DNA from: Gerris lacustris
Taxonomy: Eukaryota > Arthropoda > Insecta > Hemiptera > Gerridae
NCBI GenBank assembly: GCA_951217055.1
Contig: OX578283.1
Location: 29,015,427-29,079,426 of the forward strand
Length of the DNA stretch: 64,000 nt
Reading direction: 5' to 3'
This document shows positions 10,890-24,439 of this stretch, one piece after another. The position numbers were made by a program, and so were the translations under genes. The notes under the pieces are model-generated. The model had not been told where the DNA came from. It saw nothing but the letters and a program-made list of their open reading frames with translations, and ran no database searches. Numbering within the stretch: position 1 is the first letter of the stretch; every line of letters begins with the position of its first letter.

Positions 10890-13430
10890 GAGTTTTGAAT
10901 GTTTTTAGGAAATCTTTAAATTCGCATTGGTCGTATCTGATTTTTTGATACATTTGACTGTTTTATTTTCAAAAGCGTCTGATTGGATTTTTTTTTTCAT
11001 AACTTTCTAATCTGAAACTTATTGTTAACATTAACCGCTGGTCTTGTTATTTGTCCTATCATTAGATTACCGGAAATCCAAATTTATCTAAAAACATAAT
11101 AATTTGCTAATATTTAAAACCACAGTTTCACCCATGCCTATGAGACAAAATATCCAGAGTTTTATTTCATTTTTTTATTTTATTTTACAAGAGTATTCTT
11201 AGAGAAAGTTTGGATTTTTGGAGTTCTTTTTTTTTGCTGTGGTCTTGTTACTTCGGTATCTTTATCACAAGAAGGGTAGATTTTTATGAAGCTTACGTGA
11301 GAAAGTACCATAGTATAAAGGGGGCAAATATGCTTGTGCCCATAGTGAATATATTATGAGGTATCAAGTCCCTTTAGAAGACTTTGGACCCTATGTTTCC
11401 TTCAAGTTCATATATCTCTTGCTGTAGTAAATTATTACTTAATGTTACTAGGAGCCTCTATGCGAGTTTGCCTTCAGTATCGTAAAAATGCCCTTTCTCC
11501 TAGCACGGCTCATATCCTTGCATATTTGAAACATATGAATAGGAGATTGTTTCTCACATGGGACTTAAACCTTCCTCTCTACCCTAAAGTCCATCGCGAG
11601 CTTCGTGGCTTTTATTAAGTTTGTAGCAAAGAAAATTGGCACTTTACTACTCCCACGAAACTTGTAAAAAAAAGGCAGAAGAATTTACAACCTCTTTTTT
11701 GCCTCCAACTTATCTCTACTTTTAAAAACTCTTAGATCATTTTCTTGTTTCTAGAAAGAAGCGAGTTATAAAACATATTTTTATATATTTTAACTATAAC
11801 AAGGAAGAAGTATGTCCATTTTTATATTATGGTTTAGTTGCAAGTAGTAAAATAAATTTGTTGTGTTTTTTTTTCTCGAAAAATTAGTTAAAAGCTTTGG
11901 CATGTCTATGCTTTATTTTTATGTTGTTTCCTTTAGAGGAGAAATTTTATAGATTTAATCATGTTAAGTGTTTTCATATTTAATATAAGAGCTGATGGAA
12001 ATGTGAATAATGAATAAATAATAAGACAGCTAAATGAAACGATTATATCTAATTTTAATGTTTTGGTCATATAAATTACCTAGAACGAGTCGCTGTCTCT
12101 GACCTGGAGTTAGGTTTTGAAATAATCTGCTAATTAGAGTGGCTTATAGCTTCTTCGTGTCCAATGGTGTGTGCTTTTATAACGCATTATTGTCAAATTT
12201 ATTATGTGGCTGTTAAAAAAAAAAGGAAAGCTAGAGGCTAAAAAGGGTAAAGGTATAGGCGTCTTAATACGTTCCTTATAAAAGCGGGTTTTTAAAAATT
12301 TAATAATTTTTTTATTTAAAAAATTCGATAATGTAATTAATCACCTAATTTACTCCTAATATGATTACAACTTCCAAAAAAGTTATACTAATCCATTATA
12401 GACATCAATTCAGGTTGTCTAACAGTAAAAAAGATTTTTACCCCGATTAATATTTTACTAACCTTTAAAGAAAAGTTTTTTTTTTATACTTGTTTGATAA
12501 AAGTCTGCTACCTTACAAACTCCGAAAATATTAAAAAGACCAATTTTCAAGAACATACTTCAACATAAAATGTTTTTTTATTTTTTTATTTTATGAATAA
12601 TTATGATAGTTTTTTTAACCCTTGCAAGTTTTTGTACTTTAAACCTTTTGTTTTTAAGGGATAAAATATTATTTTATTTTTTTTATCGGAGTAAAGATAA
12701 GGTTTTTAAACCCCTTCAATTTAATTTATAGGTCTGGAATTTCTACCGATTTCATCTTCTAAAATCTTTTTTTAGTCTTTCTTATTTTTCTCGAAGATTC
12801 TTTTGCAGTTCAGTGAATTGTAAACAAACTTTTTCCCTTTTATTATTGGGGGTTTTGCAGATTCTATGGGAAACAAATGTCTTGTTGTTTTTTATTATTA
12901 TTTTTTATAGTTATTAAATTGATACAAGGAAAACTTAGCTGAATAACCCCATTCATTCTTTTGATATTAAATTATATTTTCTGCCGTCTCAACTTAAATG
13001 CGAGGGAAATAATCAAGAAACTACTTTAAACTTTATAAAATTTCATTTTAAATTATTGGACAGTCCAAGAACAACTTCGATATTTTATTATATTATTTTC
13101 TTTGTTGCAGTCCTAATATTGGAGGTTTCTTTCCATAGACATGATTATATATTAATAGTACTACTTTGTGTACTATGATAGTACATCGTACCCAAGAAAA
13201 TTGACTAACCAAGAGAAACCTTTTTCTTATTTTGGTTTTTATTAAGAAATATATATATTTTTTATAAAAATTCCTGCTTGTTCTTAAACTTCTAAAAATG
13301 ATAATATTTTTATAATTTTGTGTTGTTTTCTTAAAAATGTCTAGAAAACTAAACAAATTACCTTGATTAAACTACTCTAATTTTTTATGGTACCGAAAAA
13401 TATTATGTATTAATTTTTATTTTATGACTA
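10890..13430. other. AT-rich non-coding sequence with a small family A fragment
   Basis: A degenerate family A left end (AATTAGAGTGGCTTATAGCT) lies at about 12130-12215. The stretch 11260-11700 is less AT-rich but has no recognisable frame. Otherwise nothing is seen. Confidence 0.45.
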
Positions 13431-14935
13431 GCTGACCCGGCGAACTTCGTACCGCCTGATAAACATTAATAAACTAAGAAATATATAGCTGTTAGAAAAC
13501 TTACCCGGGCATCCGTCCCACCATTACTGTAGTCTTAGAGAACTTTTCAATAATATGCATCACGAAGGGTTTGCATTACTTTGACATTTGTACCCCGTAC
13601 TCCTGTGTACCAAAATTTAAAACATACTTTTTACTAACTCGGAAACTTTCCCGGGCATCCGTCCAACCATTACTGTTGTCTAAAAGAGCTTTTCAATAAT
13701 ATGCATCACGAAAGGTTTTCATTACTTTGACATTTGTACCCTGTACCTCTGTGTACCAAAATCGGAACATAGTTTATGCGTCCAACCATTACTGTAGTCT
13801 TAAAGAACTTTTCAATAATATGCATCATTGATGGTTTTCATTACTTTGACATTTGTACCCCGTACCTCTGTTTACCAAAACTTAAACCGTGTACTAACTC
13901 AGAAAATTTCCCGGGCATCCGTCCAACCATTACTGTAGTCTTAAAAAGCTTTTCAATGATATGCATCACGAAGGGTTTTCATTACTTTGACATTTGTACC
14001 CTAAACCTCTGTGCACCAAATCGGAACATAGTTTATGCGTCCAACGCATTACTGTAGTCTTAAAGAGCTTTTAAATAATATGCATCACAAAGGGTTTTCA
14101 TTACATTAACATTTGTACCCCGTACCCCTGTGTACCAAAATTTAAAACATACTTTTAGTAACTCAGAAACTTTTCCGGGCATCCGTCCAACCAATACTTT
14201 TGTCTAAAAGAGCTTTTCAATAATATGCATCACGAAGGGTTTTCATTACTTCGACATTTGTACCCTGTACCTCTGTGTACCAAAATCGGAACATAGTTTA
14301 TACGTCCAACCATTACTATAGTCATAAAAAGCTTTTAAGCGATATGCATCATTAATGGTTTTCATTACTTTGACATTTGTACCCCGTACCCCTGTTTACT
14401 AACTCAGAAACTTTCCCGGACATCCGTCCAACCTTACTGTAGTCTTAAAGAGCTTTTCAATGATATGCATTACGAAGGGTTTTCATTACGTGGACATTTG
14501 TACCCTGCACCTTTGTGTACCAAAATCGGATCATAGTTTTACTAACTTAGACACAACCCCAGGCATGTTTCCAACCATTCCCCCAAATTTCATCGCAATC
14601 GGATGAACGGTTTAGGCAGGCAGACATTTGTACCCTGTACCTCTGTGTACCAAAATCGGATCATAGTTTTACTAACTTAGAAACCACCCCAGGCATGTGT
14701 CCAAAAATGTCCCCCTAGTTTCATCGCAATCGGATGAACGGTTTAGGCAGGCAGACATTTGTACCCTGTACCTCTGTGTACCAAAATCGGATCATAGTTT
14801 TACTAACTTAGAAACCACCCCAGGCATGTGTCCAACCATTCCCCCAAGTTTCATCGCTATCGGATGAATGGTTTAGGCAGGCATAAGAGACAGACAGATA
14901 GATAGAGAAACATTCATTTTTAAATATGTACTTAC
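13430..14935. repeat. Dimeric tandem array inside a non-LTR-like tail (family C)
   Basis: Begins with GCTGACCCGGCGAACTTCGT, a sequence typical of degenerate insect retroelement ends. It continues as tandem units with CCGGGCATCCGTCCAACCAT, GAGCTTTTCAATAATATGCA and GTACCCCGTACCCCTGTGTA. Long and short units alternate: CCGGGCATCC or its variant starts at 13505, 13651, 13911, 14175 and 14416, with shortened CGTCCAACCATT units between. From 14520 it changes to about three 120-bp units containing ATCGGATGAACGGTTTAGGC, then a GACA/GATA microsatellite. No protein is encoded. Related units lie at 47225-48130. Confidence 0.75.
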
Positions 14936-15054
14936 AAATAAAATAACAAGATAATGAAACAAAATTTAAAAATAATTTTGACAGACTTTTTGACAGAAAA
15001 GTTAAATAAACCAGAGATTATGACTGCTTAAAAAAACAAATAAATAAATAAATA

Positions 15055-15900
15055 TTGGGTTGTAAAAGCATAACATCAATAAAAGTCGTAATAGGATGCG
15101 AAGAAGCTTTGTGCCATACTAATTGGAAGACTATTTTTAATTCTGAAGTTAGTTTGTTTATAAATAATTGAAGCGAGCGTAAGCGAGCTTCTTACATTCA
15201 ACGAAATATGCATCTTGTCTGTCTGTCTGTCTGTCTGTGTGTAACGTTTACGTGTCCGACGATAACTTGAGTAAAAGTTGACCGATTTAGTTGAAATTTG
15301 GTATACATGTTCCTCTTACTAATACTCAGGGTAAGTTCGTTGGACAGCGTGATCCGTCCAAGAGTTCGCGCGCAATGCTCGCGTAAACGTGACCTTCAAA
15401 TTTGAAATTGGTATTTCAGGACGGGAAAAAATTCTATCATCACCTATTCGATGAGACGAACATTTTTTAGTAAAACCAACAGCGACACCGCTATGAATTA
15501 ATAAAGATTGCTAAAACTATTAAAGCGGATCTAAACGTTTATAATAGAGAAAACAACCTTATTACCGATATCTTACGTTCTAACGTAACGATTTTAATAA
15601 AACTTCATATACACCATCTAATGCACAATTGAAACAGGCATGCAAAATTTCAATTTGATTCATGCAGTAGTTGTGTTGTAGCAAAGAAATACATTTTATA
15701 ATAATTAAAAAGGAGATGGTGTGGTTAGAGGAATAGTAAGAATGCGGGGTGGTTCCCCTACTACTAGCCGCTGTACTGCTACTATACCCATTATCTATCA
15801 ACTCATCATGATCCATGATTATCTATTTTTCCAATATTCAATACATATTTATTACTTTACGCTCACTTCAATGATAGAGCCACGCGATGCCTAGTATATT
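15055..15900. repeat. Family A-related element with alternative interior
   Basis: 15060-15125 matches the family A end in reverse orientation (AAAAGCATAACATCAATAAA, AAGCTTTGTGCCATACTAAT). The following 15180-15540 shares its interior with 41640-41960, not with the 36565 copy. Shared pieces include the (TCTG)n tract at 15208-15237, GACGATAACTTGAGTAAA, GCTCGCGTAAACGTGA and CAACAGCGACACCGCTATGA. The right end near 15885 (ACGCGATGCCTAGTA) also matches 1235-1252. Confidence 0.6.
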
Positions 15901-16389
15901 TTATATATATAAAAGTATATTTTGATACAAGCTTTCAAGAAACACACCCCGTGCAATTTAAATCTAGAAAACATCATTTTTATAGGTTTTAGAACAAACA
16001 AAAATTTTTATAAAGAATTAATTTTTTAAAAAAAAACCTCACTGTATATAGATATTCTTTTTTACTTTTCCATTGTATTTCCAATTATATATCTTAAATC
16101 ATGATTAAGATATCAAATCTAAATTAGCAAATATCCGAAGCACTAACCTCGTCTCTACAAAAGTTTTATATAGCCGTGTAGTAGGACACCTGACCACTCT
16201 TTTTTTTAATTAGTAAATAAAATAAGTTTGTAATAATCATTTTTAAAAAAATGATAATTTCATACTATAGGTGGTTGGTGGTGATTTCAAATTCATCTTC
16301 TAAATTTCATCTAGATAAGAACATTGTGAAGAGAAAGTTTATTTTACCTTTACTCTAATATTTTTAAGGTTTGAGAATTTGCAGTCTCT

Positions 16390-16690
16390 GTTTTTAATTA
16401 GAGCTTCCTTGCAAATTGTCCCAGAGGGAAATTGTGAGGCCTGCCGTGAGAAGGTATATCAAAAAAACAAACTCCATCAGAGGAAAAACTGACAGAGTTT
16501 CTAAATTAATTCAATTTCCAGCACGGGGAAGGGGGGTTCAAGGGAGAGAAGAGGTTTTTCAACCTTGGGAAAAGCTTCATTACCGCGGATTTTCATTTTC
16601 CCGCGCAAATGCGGGAGTTGTGTGGCCATCTAGCCACTAGTATTAAATTGGGATGGGAGTCACGTAACGCCGGACGAACCTAAGACCAAA
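16390..16690. other. Complex, less AT-rich island, no recognised gene
   Basis: A GC-richer stretch in AT-rich surroundings. It starts after an acceptor-like TTTGCAG at 16377-16383 and has an open reading stretch to a GTATAT donor-like site near 16454. The short peptide matches no family I know. It is not phase-compatible with the exon at 32159 unless more exons intervene. Possible conserved regulatory DNA, or chance. Confidence 0.3.
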
Positions 16691-16728
16691 CTGAGGGACC
16701 GAACCCTCTTAAAGTACAAGCTCAACAA

Positions 16729-16857
<129 letters not shown>

Positions 16858-17329
16858 AGGCGCTTTAATCGAACCGTAGAATAAAAATGATTACTTAATT
16901 TTAAAAAAAAATTGTACTGAAAACAAATTATTTACTATTCAAAATTATTCTAATCTTAAAGTCAATTTGAAGAAGATTATATAATTGAATTGATTATACT
17001 AATTAGAACATTGATTTTATACTTTTTTCTAATAATGGATATGTCTAAAGACTTTTTTAATTTGCTCGCTAAATTTATTTGTTTCATGGGATGGTGTGAG
17101 TTTTGACTATATACCCTTGAAGAGTTTTGACTAGATTCCCTGGTTTCTTTCTGCTAATATTTTTTTCTCTCTCCATACTTTTTTCCTTAGGACTTGTTTA
17201 TTTCTTTAGCGAACTCATACTCATGCCGTATGAAATTAGTAAATATCAGAATAATCACAGTGACTAAAATACTTTTAAAACTCAAATGAACTTATCTAAT
17301 TCGTTATGAAAATCGTAAATTGAGGACAA

Positions 17330-17600
17330 ACAGCCATTTGCTTTGCCTTTGCCCTTTGCTGGATATATTGATTTCCCCCTTTTCAACGTATAGATTACTC
17401 TTCTCAGCGGCAGACAAATGAAATGAGCGAAACTATCAGCAAAATCCAGACAAAGTATTGGTTATAAAAGGAGACATCTTGGATCGACTGAAAACATCCG
17501 TTTCTTAAATCATAGAACGTTTTTCAGAGGGACAAAGGTATAAAAGACATCTGTCTGGCATTTGAATCCTTACAACTCCCCCCACATCCATAATAGTACA
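17330..17600. other. Complex non-coding island
   Basis: A less AT-rich segment between two TA tracts. No frame or repeat was recognised. Confidence 0.3.
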
Positions 17601-17811
17601 GCTATGAACACACACACAATATACCTATATGTATATACATATATTATTAATGCTCTATTGAAAACCAAACTATGTTAAAAAAGATAAATTTGTTACGTTA
17701 AAATATATCCCTATGTAAAATATACTTTTTAGAGATAAAAAGTCTGATCTTTTCTTATCTAAAATACTTTTTTATTTTCCATCATAAAATATATTATATA
17801 CAGATACATAC

Positions 17812-17813
<2 letters not shown>

Positions 17814-17900
<87 letters not shown>
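17814..17900. repeat. (TA)n microsatellite
   Basis: Uninterrupted TA dinucleotides for over 80 bases. Confidence 0.95.
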
Positions 17901-17902
<2 letters not shown>

Positions 17903-20180
17903 AGTTCTAACCCTAAATAAATACCTGGAAACTATATTGAATTATGTAGTTTTATATACCCATGGTTATCAATCACTACATGCCTTGCATTGTAATGTAG
18001 AATAGGGTTGTAGGATAAACTTATTTTTTGGAATTTTGTTGATCTTTGTAAAACGACTAATACCGATTGCTAATGGCTTTTTACCGTTGGAGAATGATAT
18101 CTTCTTTTTCTCCTATTACATAGACGGGATTGGCGTTGCTAAGTGTATTACTCCTCTAAACATTCTGGCCTTATATCGAATTATCTTGAGAGTTGAGATA
18201 TAGTTATATTCATGATTGCTTCAAATTGAGTTGCTGTGTCCTCAATCTATAATAATATTTGATGCTTTGATTTGTTTCAAAACCCAGTGGGGTCATACTT
18301 ATTTTAAGCAATATTCAATTTTAATTTAATAGCAATAAATTGGAATTTATATGCTACCAACAATGGGCTACCATCCAATTTTCATTAAAATCCGATATAT
18401 TTTTTTAAGATGTGGTAGTTAAATTAACTTATTGAATTCAGAGAAAAGAAAGTTTGATCTTCAGTATGATCAATGTCTTCCATTTCCTTGAGAAGCAAAA
18501 TAAATTTTTGTTTTATGCATGTGTTATGTCTTCCTGTCATTTATTGCCTCCGAGCACATATTACCTGCTATTATCCCAGTCATGTGCTCATAAAATATAT
18601 TATCTTGGAGAGATAATATATTTATTTTTCTCCGTTATGCCATCTTAGGCATTCGTCAAAGCTACATGTTTCTACAAAGATAAAAAAAAGCCAGTTTAAA
18701 TGTTTGAATAAAGTGTTACAGTAATTTTTTCGTGTCTATCTGACATGAGTATTATTTGCTAATATGTACAATATTTGGATAGGTAAATCAATTTAATGGG
18801 TACATAATTAAAAACTAGAGGATTTATTGAGGTCCATTAACTCAAATCCTATTTATAATAATGTTCTTGAACAAAAGGATAGCATCATTAATGGTTTTCC
18901 ATTTAGAAAATCTTTTAAGATGGAAAGAAAATGTATAATTTATTCTAACTATACTATCTATTTGGCAAGTTTTAAATTTGCTTTCCATGTAAAGGAAATC
19001 CTGTTGGATAGTATTCTCATGTTCAATGTTGCAAAGGGTTGAAAATCTTATTTTCCATAATGTTCATTTTATTCTTTACATTATAGCTGGATGTTGTAAG
19101 AGAAGCTTCTATATACATAGTTTTACATTATCACTTCATATTGTTCTATATTTTCCAATGTTTAAAATATTCATCTCCGTTCAAGTTATCTTTTCAAATA
19201 TACTATATTTGGGAACGGTCGAATTTTACGTTTTTTGTAAATGGGAATATAAAATGAGAAGGAATGACCTGGAATCTCCGAAAATAGCTTTGAATAGCAT
19301 TTTAGTTTATATCAGTCTTAAACTTCTATGTTATTGTGACACTTTGTTTATGCTACATTATCAATATCCATATGATCCAATTATGAACAATTGTATGGAT
19401 TTTATCGAATTCTTGCAATCGTATAGATTTTGATTGCATAAAAGTTTAACACTGAAATAAATTAAAGTACTATTCAAAGCTATTTTTGGAGAATCCAGAT
19501 TTATCTTCCTATAAATATGGTGGGCGACAAAAAAATTCTAAGGAAAAAACGTATGGGGAGTTAATATAATAATTAATAACTCTATATATACCAGCTAGAT
19601 TCCATGATTCGCTACGAGTATTTATTGTTAATATATTTTGCTTCCTAGTCTACCAAGGTTCATTCACTTTTTGGAGGTGAACATTTTTATCCCTCCAAAA
19701 TCAAAATTTCCACCCGCATTTTACTTTTCGTTTCTGTCTGCCTGTCTGTGGGGTGCCTAATTTGTTCTTGAATGCCTATATATGGGTTTAGCATACCCCA
19801 TAATTTATTAATGTACCAGCTGGATACCCCGTGCTTTACTACAGAATGTGTTATGTATTTATTTTTATAAATAAGATTGGTTTATAAACCATTAGGATAA
19901 TCTAGAGTCTATAAATTTACATTTCACTATTTTTATAATTAAACAGGGTTTAAAGATATAATATGACATGTGGAAGAAAATCCATCTTAAACTGAACAAA
20001 GCGCTGCAAGATATAGCATTCTTATCATTATTGGTTAATCATAAAAACGCAGATCTTATGGCGAATAATTGCAATTTCTCCTCCATTTTAAGAATATACA
20101 TCCAATTTCTAACCTCATATTCAGAAATAAAATTAAAATCCTATAGATAACACCCAACAAATTGTCAAATTTTTAAAAAT
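17901..20180. other. AT-rich non-coding sequence with repeat ends
   Basis: 18355-18425 is a family A fragment (CCAACAATGGGCTACCATCC). 19580-19850 contains two copies of a TACCAGCTxGAT motif with CCCCGTGCTTTACTACAGAA and a TCTGTCTGCCTG tract, like the end of a non-LTR element. The open frames at 18827-19433 are AT-rich with no recognisable motif and I do not call them genes. Confidence 0.4.
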
Positions 20181-20329
20181 TACCTAGGACCTATTGGAAC
20201 CCAGTGCAGGTTCCAGAACATAGTAGGGTAGAAGAGAATGAATTGGCCAATTAACTGGCCAGGCTGGGTTCTAGTGTAAATTTCTCCCTTCCCGGAACTA
20301 GTGGTAGGTAGATAGATCTCGCTGCATTT

Positions 20330-20660
20330 TGAGGACCGCTTTAAAGAATTCTTTGTTAAGAGATATCAAGGAACCTAGGAAACTTCTCCCAGATTGAGAC
20401 AGTCTAAGTTGTTTATTTCAGGACCCTCTCATAGAGTTAATAAGACAATATTGGCTCTTAACAGGGGCACTTGTCATCTTGTGACTGGATTTAGAGCTGG
20501 TCATTGTCGTCTCAACAGACACTTGCTACTGCTAGGCTTTGTTGAAAGTCCACCTATTGGCTGTGTGGAGACGAAGATGAAACTCCTACTCATCTACTAA
20601 GCTGCTGCCCAGGGATGGCTCGTCTTAGATGGCAAACCTTGAAATGCCAATTATTCCCTT
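20330..20660 (+). pseudogene. LINE ORF2 C-terminal (RNase H region) fragment
   Basis: The frame at 20394-20600 encodes a peptide containing RQSKLFISGPS, then HLVTGFRAGHCRLNRHLLLL, then GFVESPP and CVETKMKLLL. I recognise the 'TGHCRLNRHL..LG....C..C...ET..HLL' pattern from the C-terminal RNase H region of insect Jockey/R1/I-type LINEs. A stop interrupts it after 20600, and homologous-looking sequence continues to about 20660. No reverse transcriptase lies upstream. The foldback element at 20677 begins immediately downstream, so the LINE remnant was probably truncated by it or was its insertion target. Confidence 0.65.
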
Positions 20661-20676
20661 GAAAGAGTTTAAGCGT

Positions 20677-22121
20677 AAAAATGTTGGCAGACAGTTTGCT
20701 AGGGGCTTACGTGCCACCAGAGCACACCAATGGTGTAGAAAATAGGTTTTACTCGGGACAAAAATAGTGCCTTACCTCCGAAATTTTAGGAACTGAACCG
20801 ATTTGCTTGAAATTTGGTAAGTTGATGGGAAAGTGCTCAAATAACAAAAGTTATATAGTGCCGATTTGCATCGAATTTTCATCGAAACGTTTTTGAACGC
20901 TTTTTTACGGATAACAAAAAATACGATTCTTATCGAAAAAAAAGTGTAGAAACTAAATTGTATCTTATGAAAAAACAAAGAAATTTATTTATTTTAAAAT
21001 ATTTTAGCCAATACAAAGCGAGATATGGTCGATGAAAGGAGATCTTTTTCTTTTGAATACTAGGATCGATGTATTCAACGTTAAATAACGTGAAAAGGAT
21101 TTATTTGTTGGATATCATGAAAAAACTTTTTTATAGTCCTTTAAAATGAGTGCTGTTAAAAGTCAATTGCATTTAAAATGAGCGACTTACAACGTAAAAT
21201 ATATGGATCACTCGAAGTTTTTGTGAAAAAAAGCGTAGTAAAATTAATCTCATATCCACCAGAATTAAAATGTCTTGTTGCAACTCTACATTATATTTGA
21301 TTTTAGTGTTGCTCATGTGTTAAAAAAGTTTGACAGGTTTAAAATGCTTTCTTTTTGAAAAAAGTTAGATTAATTTGTACCGCGCGTATTTTCACAAAAA
21401 CTTCGAGTGATCCATATTTTTTACTTTGTAACTCGCTCATTTGAAATACAATTGGCTTTTAACAGTACTCATTTTAAAGGTTTTTTTAAGGACTATAAAA
21501 AAGTTTATTTTTTAACATTGAATACATCGATCCAAGAAAAAGATTATTATTATTATTCAAAAGAAAAAGATCTCCTTTCATCGACCATTTCTCGATTTGT
21601 ATTGGACTCACAATATGTTTTAAAAAATGTATTCCTTTGTTTTTTCATAAGCTACAATTTTGTTTTCTACACTTTTTTCGATAAGAATCGTATTTTTTGA
21701 GTTATTCGTAAAAAAAAAACGTTCAAAAACGTGTTTTTTTTTCAGTGAAAATTGCAAGTTTTCAATCGTGAATAACTCAAAAAATATTGATTTAATAAAA
21801 AAAAACTTTATGCTGCATTTCTTTCTTAAAATTGGGTCCTCTATCGATTCCTGGGGTTATTTTGAGCAAAGGAATTTACACCTTCGAGAAGGGGTGGCAA
21901 CCTCCCCCGGGGGCGGAAGCGCACATCGGCACTATATAACTTTTGTTATTTGAGAACTTTCCCTTCAACTCACCAAATTTCCAGCAAATCGGTTCAGTTC
22001 CTGAAATTTCGGAGGTAAGGCACTATTTTTGTCCAGAGTAAACCTATTTTTACACCCCTTTGGCGCGCTCTGGCGGCACGTAAGCCGTAAGCCCCTTGCA
22101 AACTGTCTGCCAACATTTTTT
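20677..22121. mobile_element. 1.45-kb foldback element
   Basis: The left end ATGTTGGCAGACAGTTTGC (about 20681) is the reverse complement of GCAAACTGTCTGCCAACAT ending near 22118. Pairing continues through CTTACCTCCGAAATTT / GAAATTTCGGAGGTAAG, GAACTGAACCGATTTGC / GCAAATCGGTTCAGTTC and CTTCGAGTGATCCATAT near 21400. The arms reach about 21253 and 21366, leaving a loop of about 110 bp. The right arm carries about 200 bp (21740-21940) absent from the left. Open frames in the arms are AT-rich and carry no transposase motif, so this is a non-autonomous foldback. Confidence 0.8.
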
Positions 22122-22129
22122 AGTGTTTC

Positions 22130-23780
22130 TTCAATTTAAATAAAAGCTTTTTCCGTAATTAGAATTCGTGTACCTTAGACATTTTTTCGCCCGAAAATTT
22201 GAAATGTTTAACCACATGCTTCCCCTTTACGCCCCTTTACAGCTTCGCAGTGGCAGACAGGCATTTTTTTGTTAGGCTGCACCAAAAGGTTTATTTTGTA
22301 ATACAAATCAACCATGTACCTGATGAGAACATTTTTCATGTAGCCAGCTAACCGTCTATAAGTGGTCTATGTTTCTGTCCCCCCCCCCCCTCCGGAGAAA
22401 AAAAAATGGCTCATTTGTTATTAATACTTTCATTATTAATGTAATACCTGTTTAATTTTAGCTAACTAAAGTTATTAGAGGTTACAATTTTTTGAGTGCT
22501 TACAAGGGTCTTTGCTAAAGTTTTATTCCCTTAAATTAAGGATTAAAAATTATAACCAGTCTGTTTTTCGCATTTTCCTTTTTATATTTATACATTTTAA
22601 AAGTTAATAAGCCTAAATATTAATGGATTTATTGTATTAAAGAGATTATTGTAAATATCATAATTATGGAGGGGTTTATACCGAGTTTAGAATAATATTT
22701 TATTCCGTGTATAGAATTATAAAAACTGGATTAAGTTATTATAAATATGTACTTATAAAGTACATATAAATATTACCCTAGATAAAGTTAATTCTAAATT
22801 TAGTCTTATTGTATGGAATAATTTTACTACACAATACTGGGTTTTTTTAAAGAAATTATAATATCCAACTCCAAAAATAATAATAGATATGTGAATTAGG
22901 ATAAATGGAATAAAATAAAATAAGTGGGTAGTACCATGTGGGCTAATGACACATAAAAAAGATGAGACAAATAAAATGTTATTAATTTGTAAAGTAAGAA
23001 ACAATGAAATAACCAATTGATTTAAGATAAGGACTAATTGAATGGAAGAGTAAATGAATAAAATAAAAGGAATAGGAAAATAATCAAAGTGAAAATTTAC
23101 TTAAGTTATGAAAAGAAGAAATTGAAAAATAATATATCAAACAGTAGAAGATATGGAAAAGCAAAAAGGAAAATGTGAAAGAGTAAGGCTAGAAAAAATT
23201 GAAGATTTTGAAATTATATAAGCGACTACCCAAGTTTCTCTGAACTGAAGAATAAGGATTTTTTTTAGTTATCTAGAGATCAAAAATTCAAAAGAAAAAT
23301 AAACTTTTTGCATTAATGCTAAAGAGGATTATATGTTAAAAATAAGAACTCATTCCAATTTTTTATCCTCTTTAGGAAAACTTTGTGAGAAGTTTTGATC
23401 GCCCCTACAAAACTGTCCAAATATAAAAATATACAAAATCCTCTTCTTCACTTGATAGAAGATTTTTTTTATATTTTATATATATATTTTACTTTATTAA
23501 GATAAATCTTTGACATGTTTTGGCTATTTATTTTTATATATTTTCTTATTATATTAGGTCCTTAGTTTAGAAATCAGATAACTTTTTCCTTAGTCGACTA
23601 AAAAAAGAAATCAGGAAAATTCTAGAATATAAAATATTATTTATTTATTACATCGCCAATTTTATATATAATTTATATATATTACAAAGCCCTTAGCTTT
23701 AAAATTGACCCAATAAAAATGTATGTTATTTTTGTAAAAGGTGTTGGGCAGTTTGGTCATATTCACTCAGAAATTTAGGT
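22130..23780. other. AT-rich non-coding sequence
   Basis: A C-run of about 13 lies at 22379-22390 followed by TCCGGAG and an A-run. Otherwise very AT-rich sequence with no recognisable feature. Confidence 0.45.
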
Positions 23781-23789
23781 TGAAACCTA

Positions 23790-24300
23790 TAAATCTTGAC
23801 CAAGGACTCGGCCTGGGTTGCTTATATAGGAGAGAAGTTGGCTTTTCTATCAATAAAGTTTAACAGCATCCGTGCCGCCCCCTCCACTACTCGGGGTTTA
23901 CTGGCTGCGTGTGTACAAATTAAGGTTTATACAGTTGCTGGAGCGACACACTAATCCCGTCTCATCCATCACCTACATATTGTTTTTTAAGTGCTTTGGC
24001 AGGCCTCCACGGGGTGTTCGCCACAAAACTTGGATGGTGACCACAAATCTGGGTTCAATTGCTTTGCCGCCCCCTCCACTACTCGGGGTTTACCCAGCGT
24101 CACCATATAAATGGGTAACTTAAGTGAAGTGGTGACTAACTGGCTGCGTATGTCAAAATTAAGGTTTATACAGTTGATGGAGTGACAAACTAATCCCGTC
24201 TCATCCATCACCTACCCTACATATTAAGTTGTTACTGCCCTTACATATTACGTTGCAGGCCTCCAAGGGGTGTTCGCCACGGAATTAGTAAGTTAGTTAT
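23790..24300 (+). mobile_element. 5S-rRNA-like SINE with internally duplicated segments
   Basis: AATAAAGTTTAACAGCATCC at about 23852 resembles the 5S rRNA box A region (AAGTTAAGCAGCATCGG). ACTTGGATGGTGACC at about 24027 resembles its box C. The body matches 56260-56420 (CACTACTCxGxGTTTA, CAGCxTCACCATATAAATGG, GTGAAGTGGTGA). Segments recur within the element: GCCGCCCCCTCCACTACTCG at 23874 and 24067, AATCCCGTCTCATCCATCAC at about 23952 and 24192, and a CCTCCA-GGGGTGTTCGCCAC segment at about 24003 and 24259. This suggests partly overlapping copies or an internal duplication. Confidence 0.6.
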
Positions 24301-24439
24301 AAATCATGATCCAGCAGTCTGTGGTAAACGAACCACATTCTAAAAGAAGGGATTTTTAAGTTATTTTCGGCTGCCAGTAGATTGCACTGAGGTATACATG
24401 AGCAGAAAGACGTACATCGATCAGCATTGGATCGGTCTT

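Noticed and set aside
16384..16453. Possible small exon with two cysteines
   Set aside because: Acceptor- and donor-like sites exist, but the peptide has no Ig pattern and its phase is incompatible with the exon at 32159.
19026..19433. 135-codon open frame on the plus strand
   Set aside because: AT-rich, aromatic- and isoleucine-heavy composition with no motif or splice context. Expected by chance in this composition.
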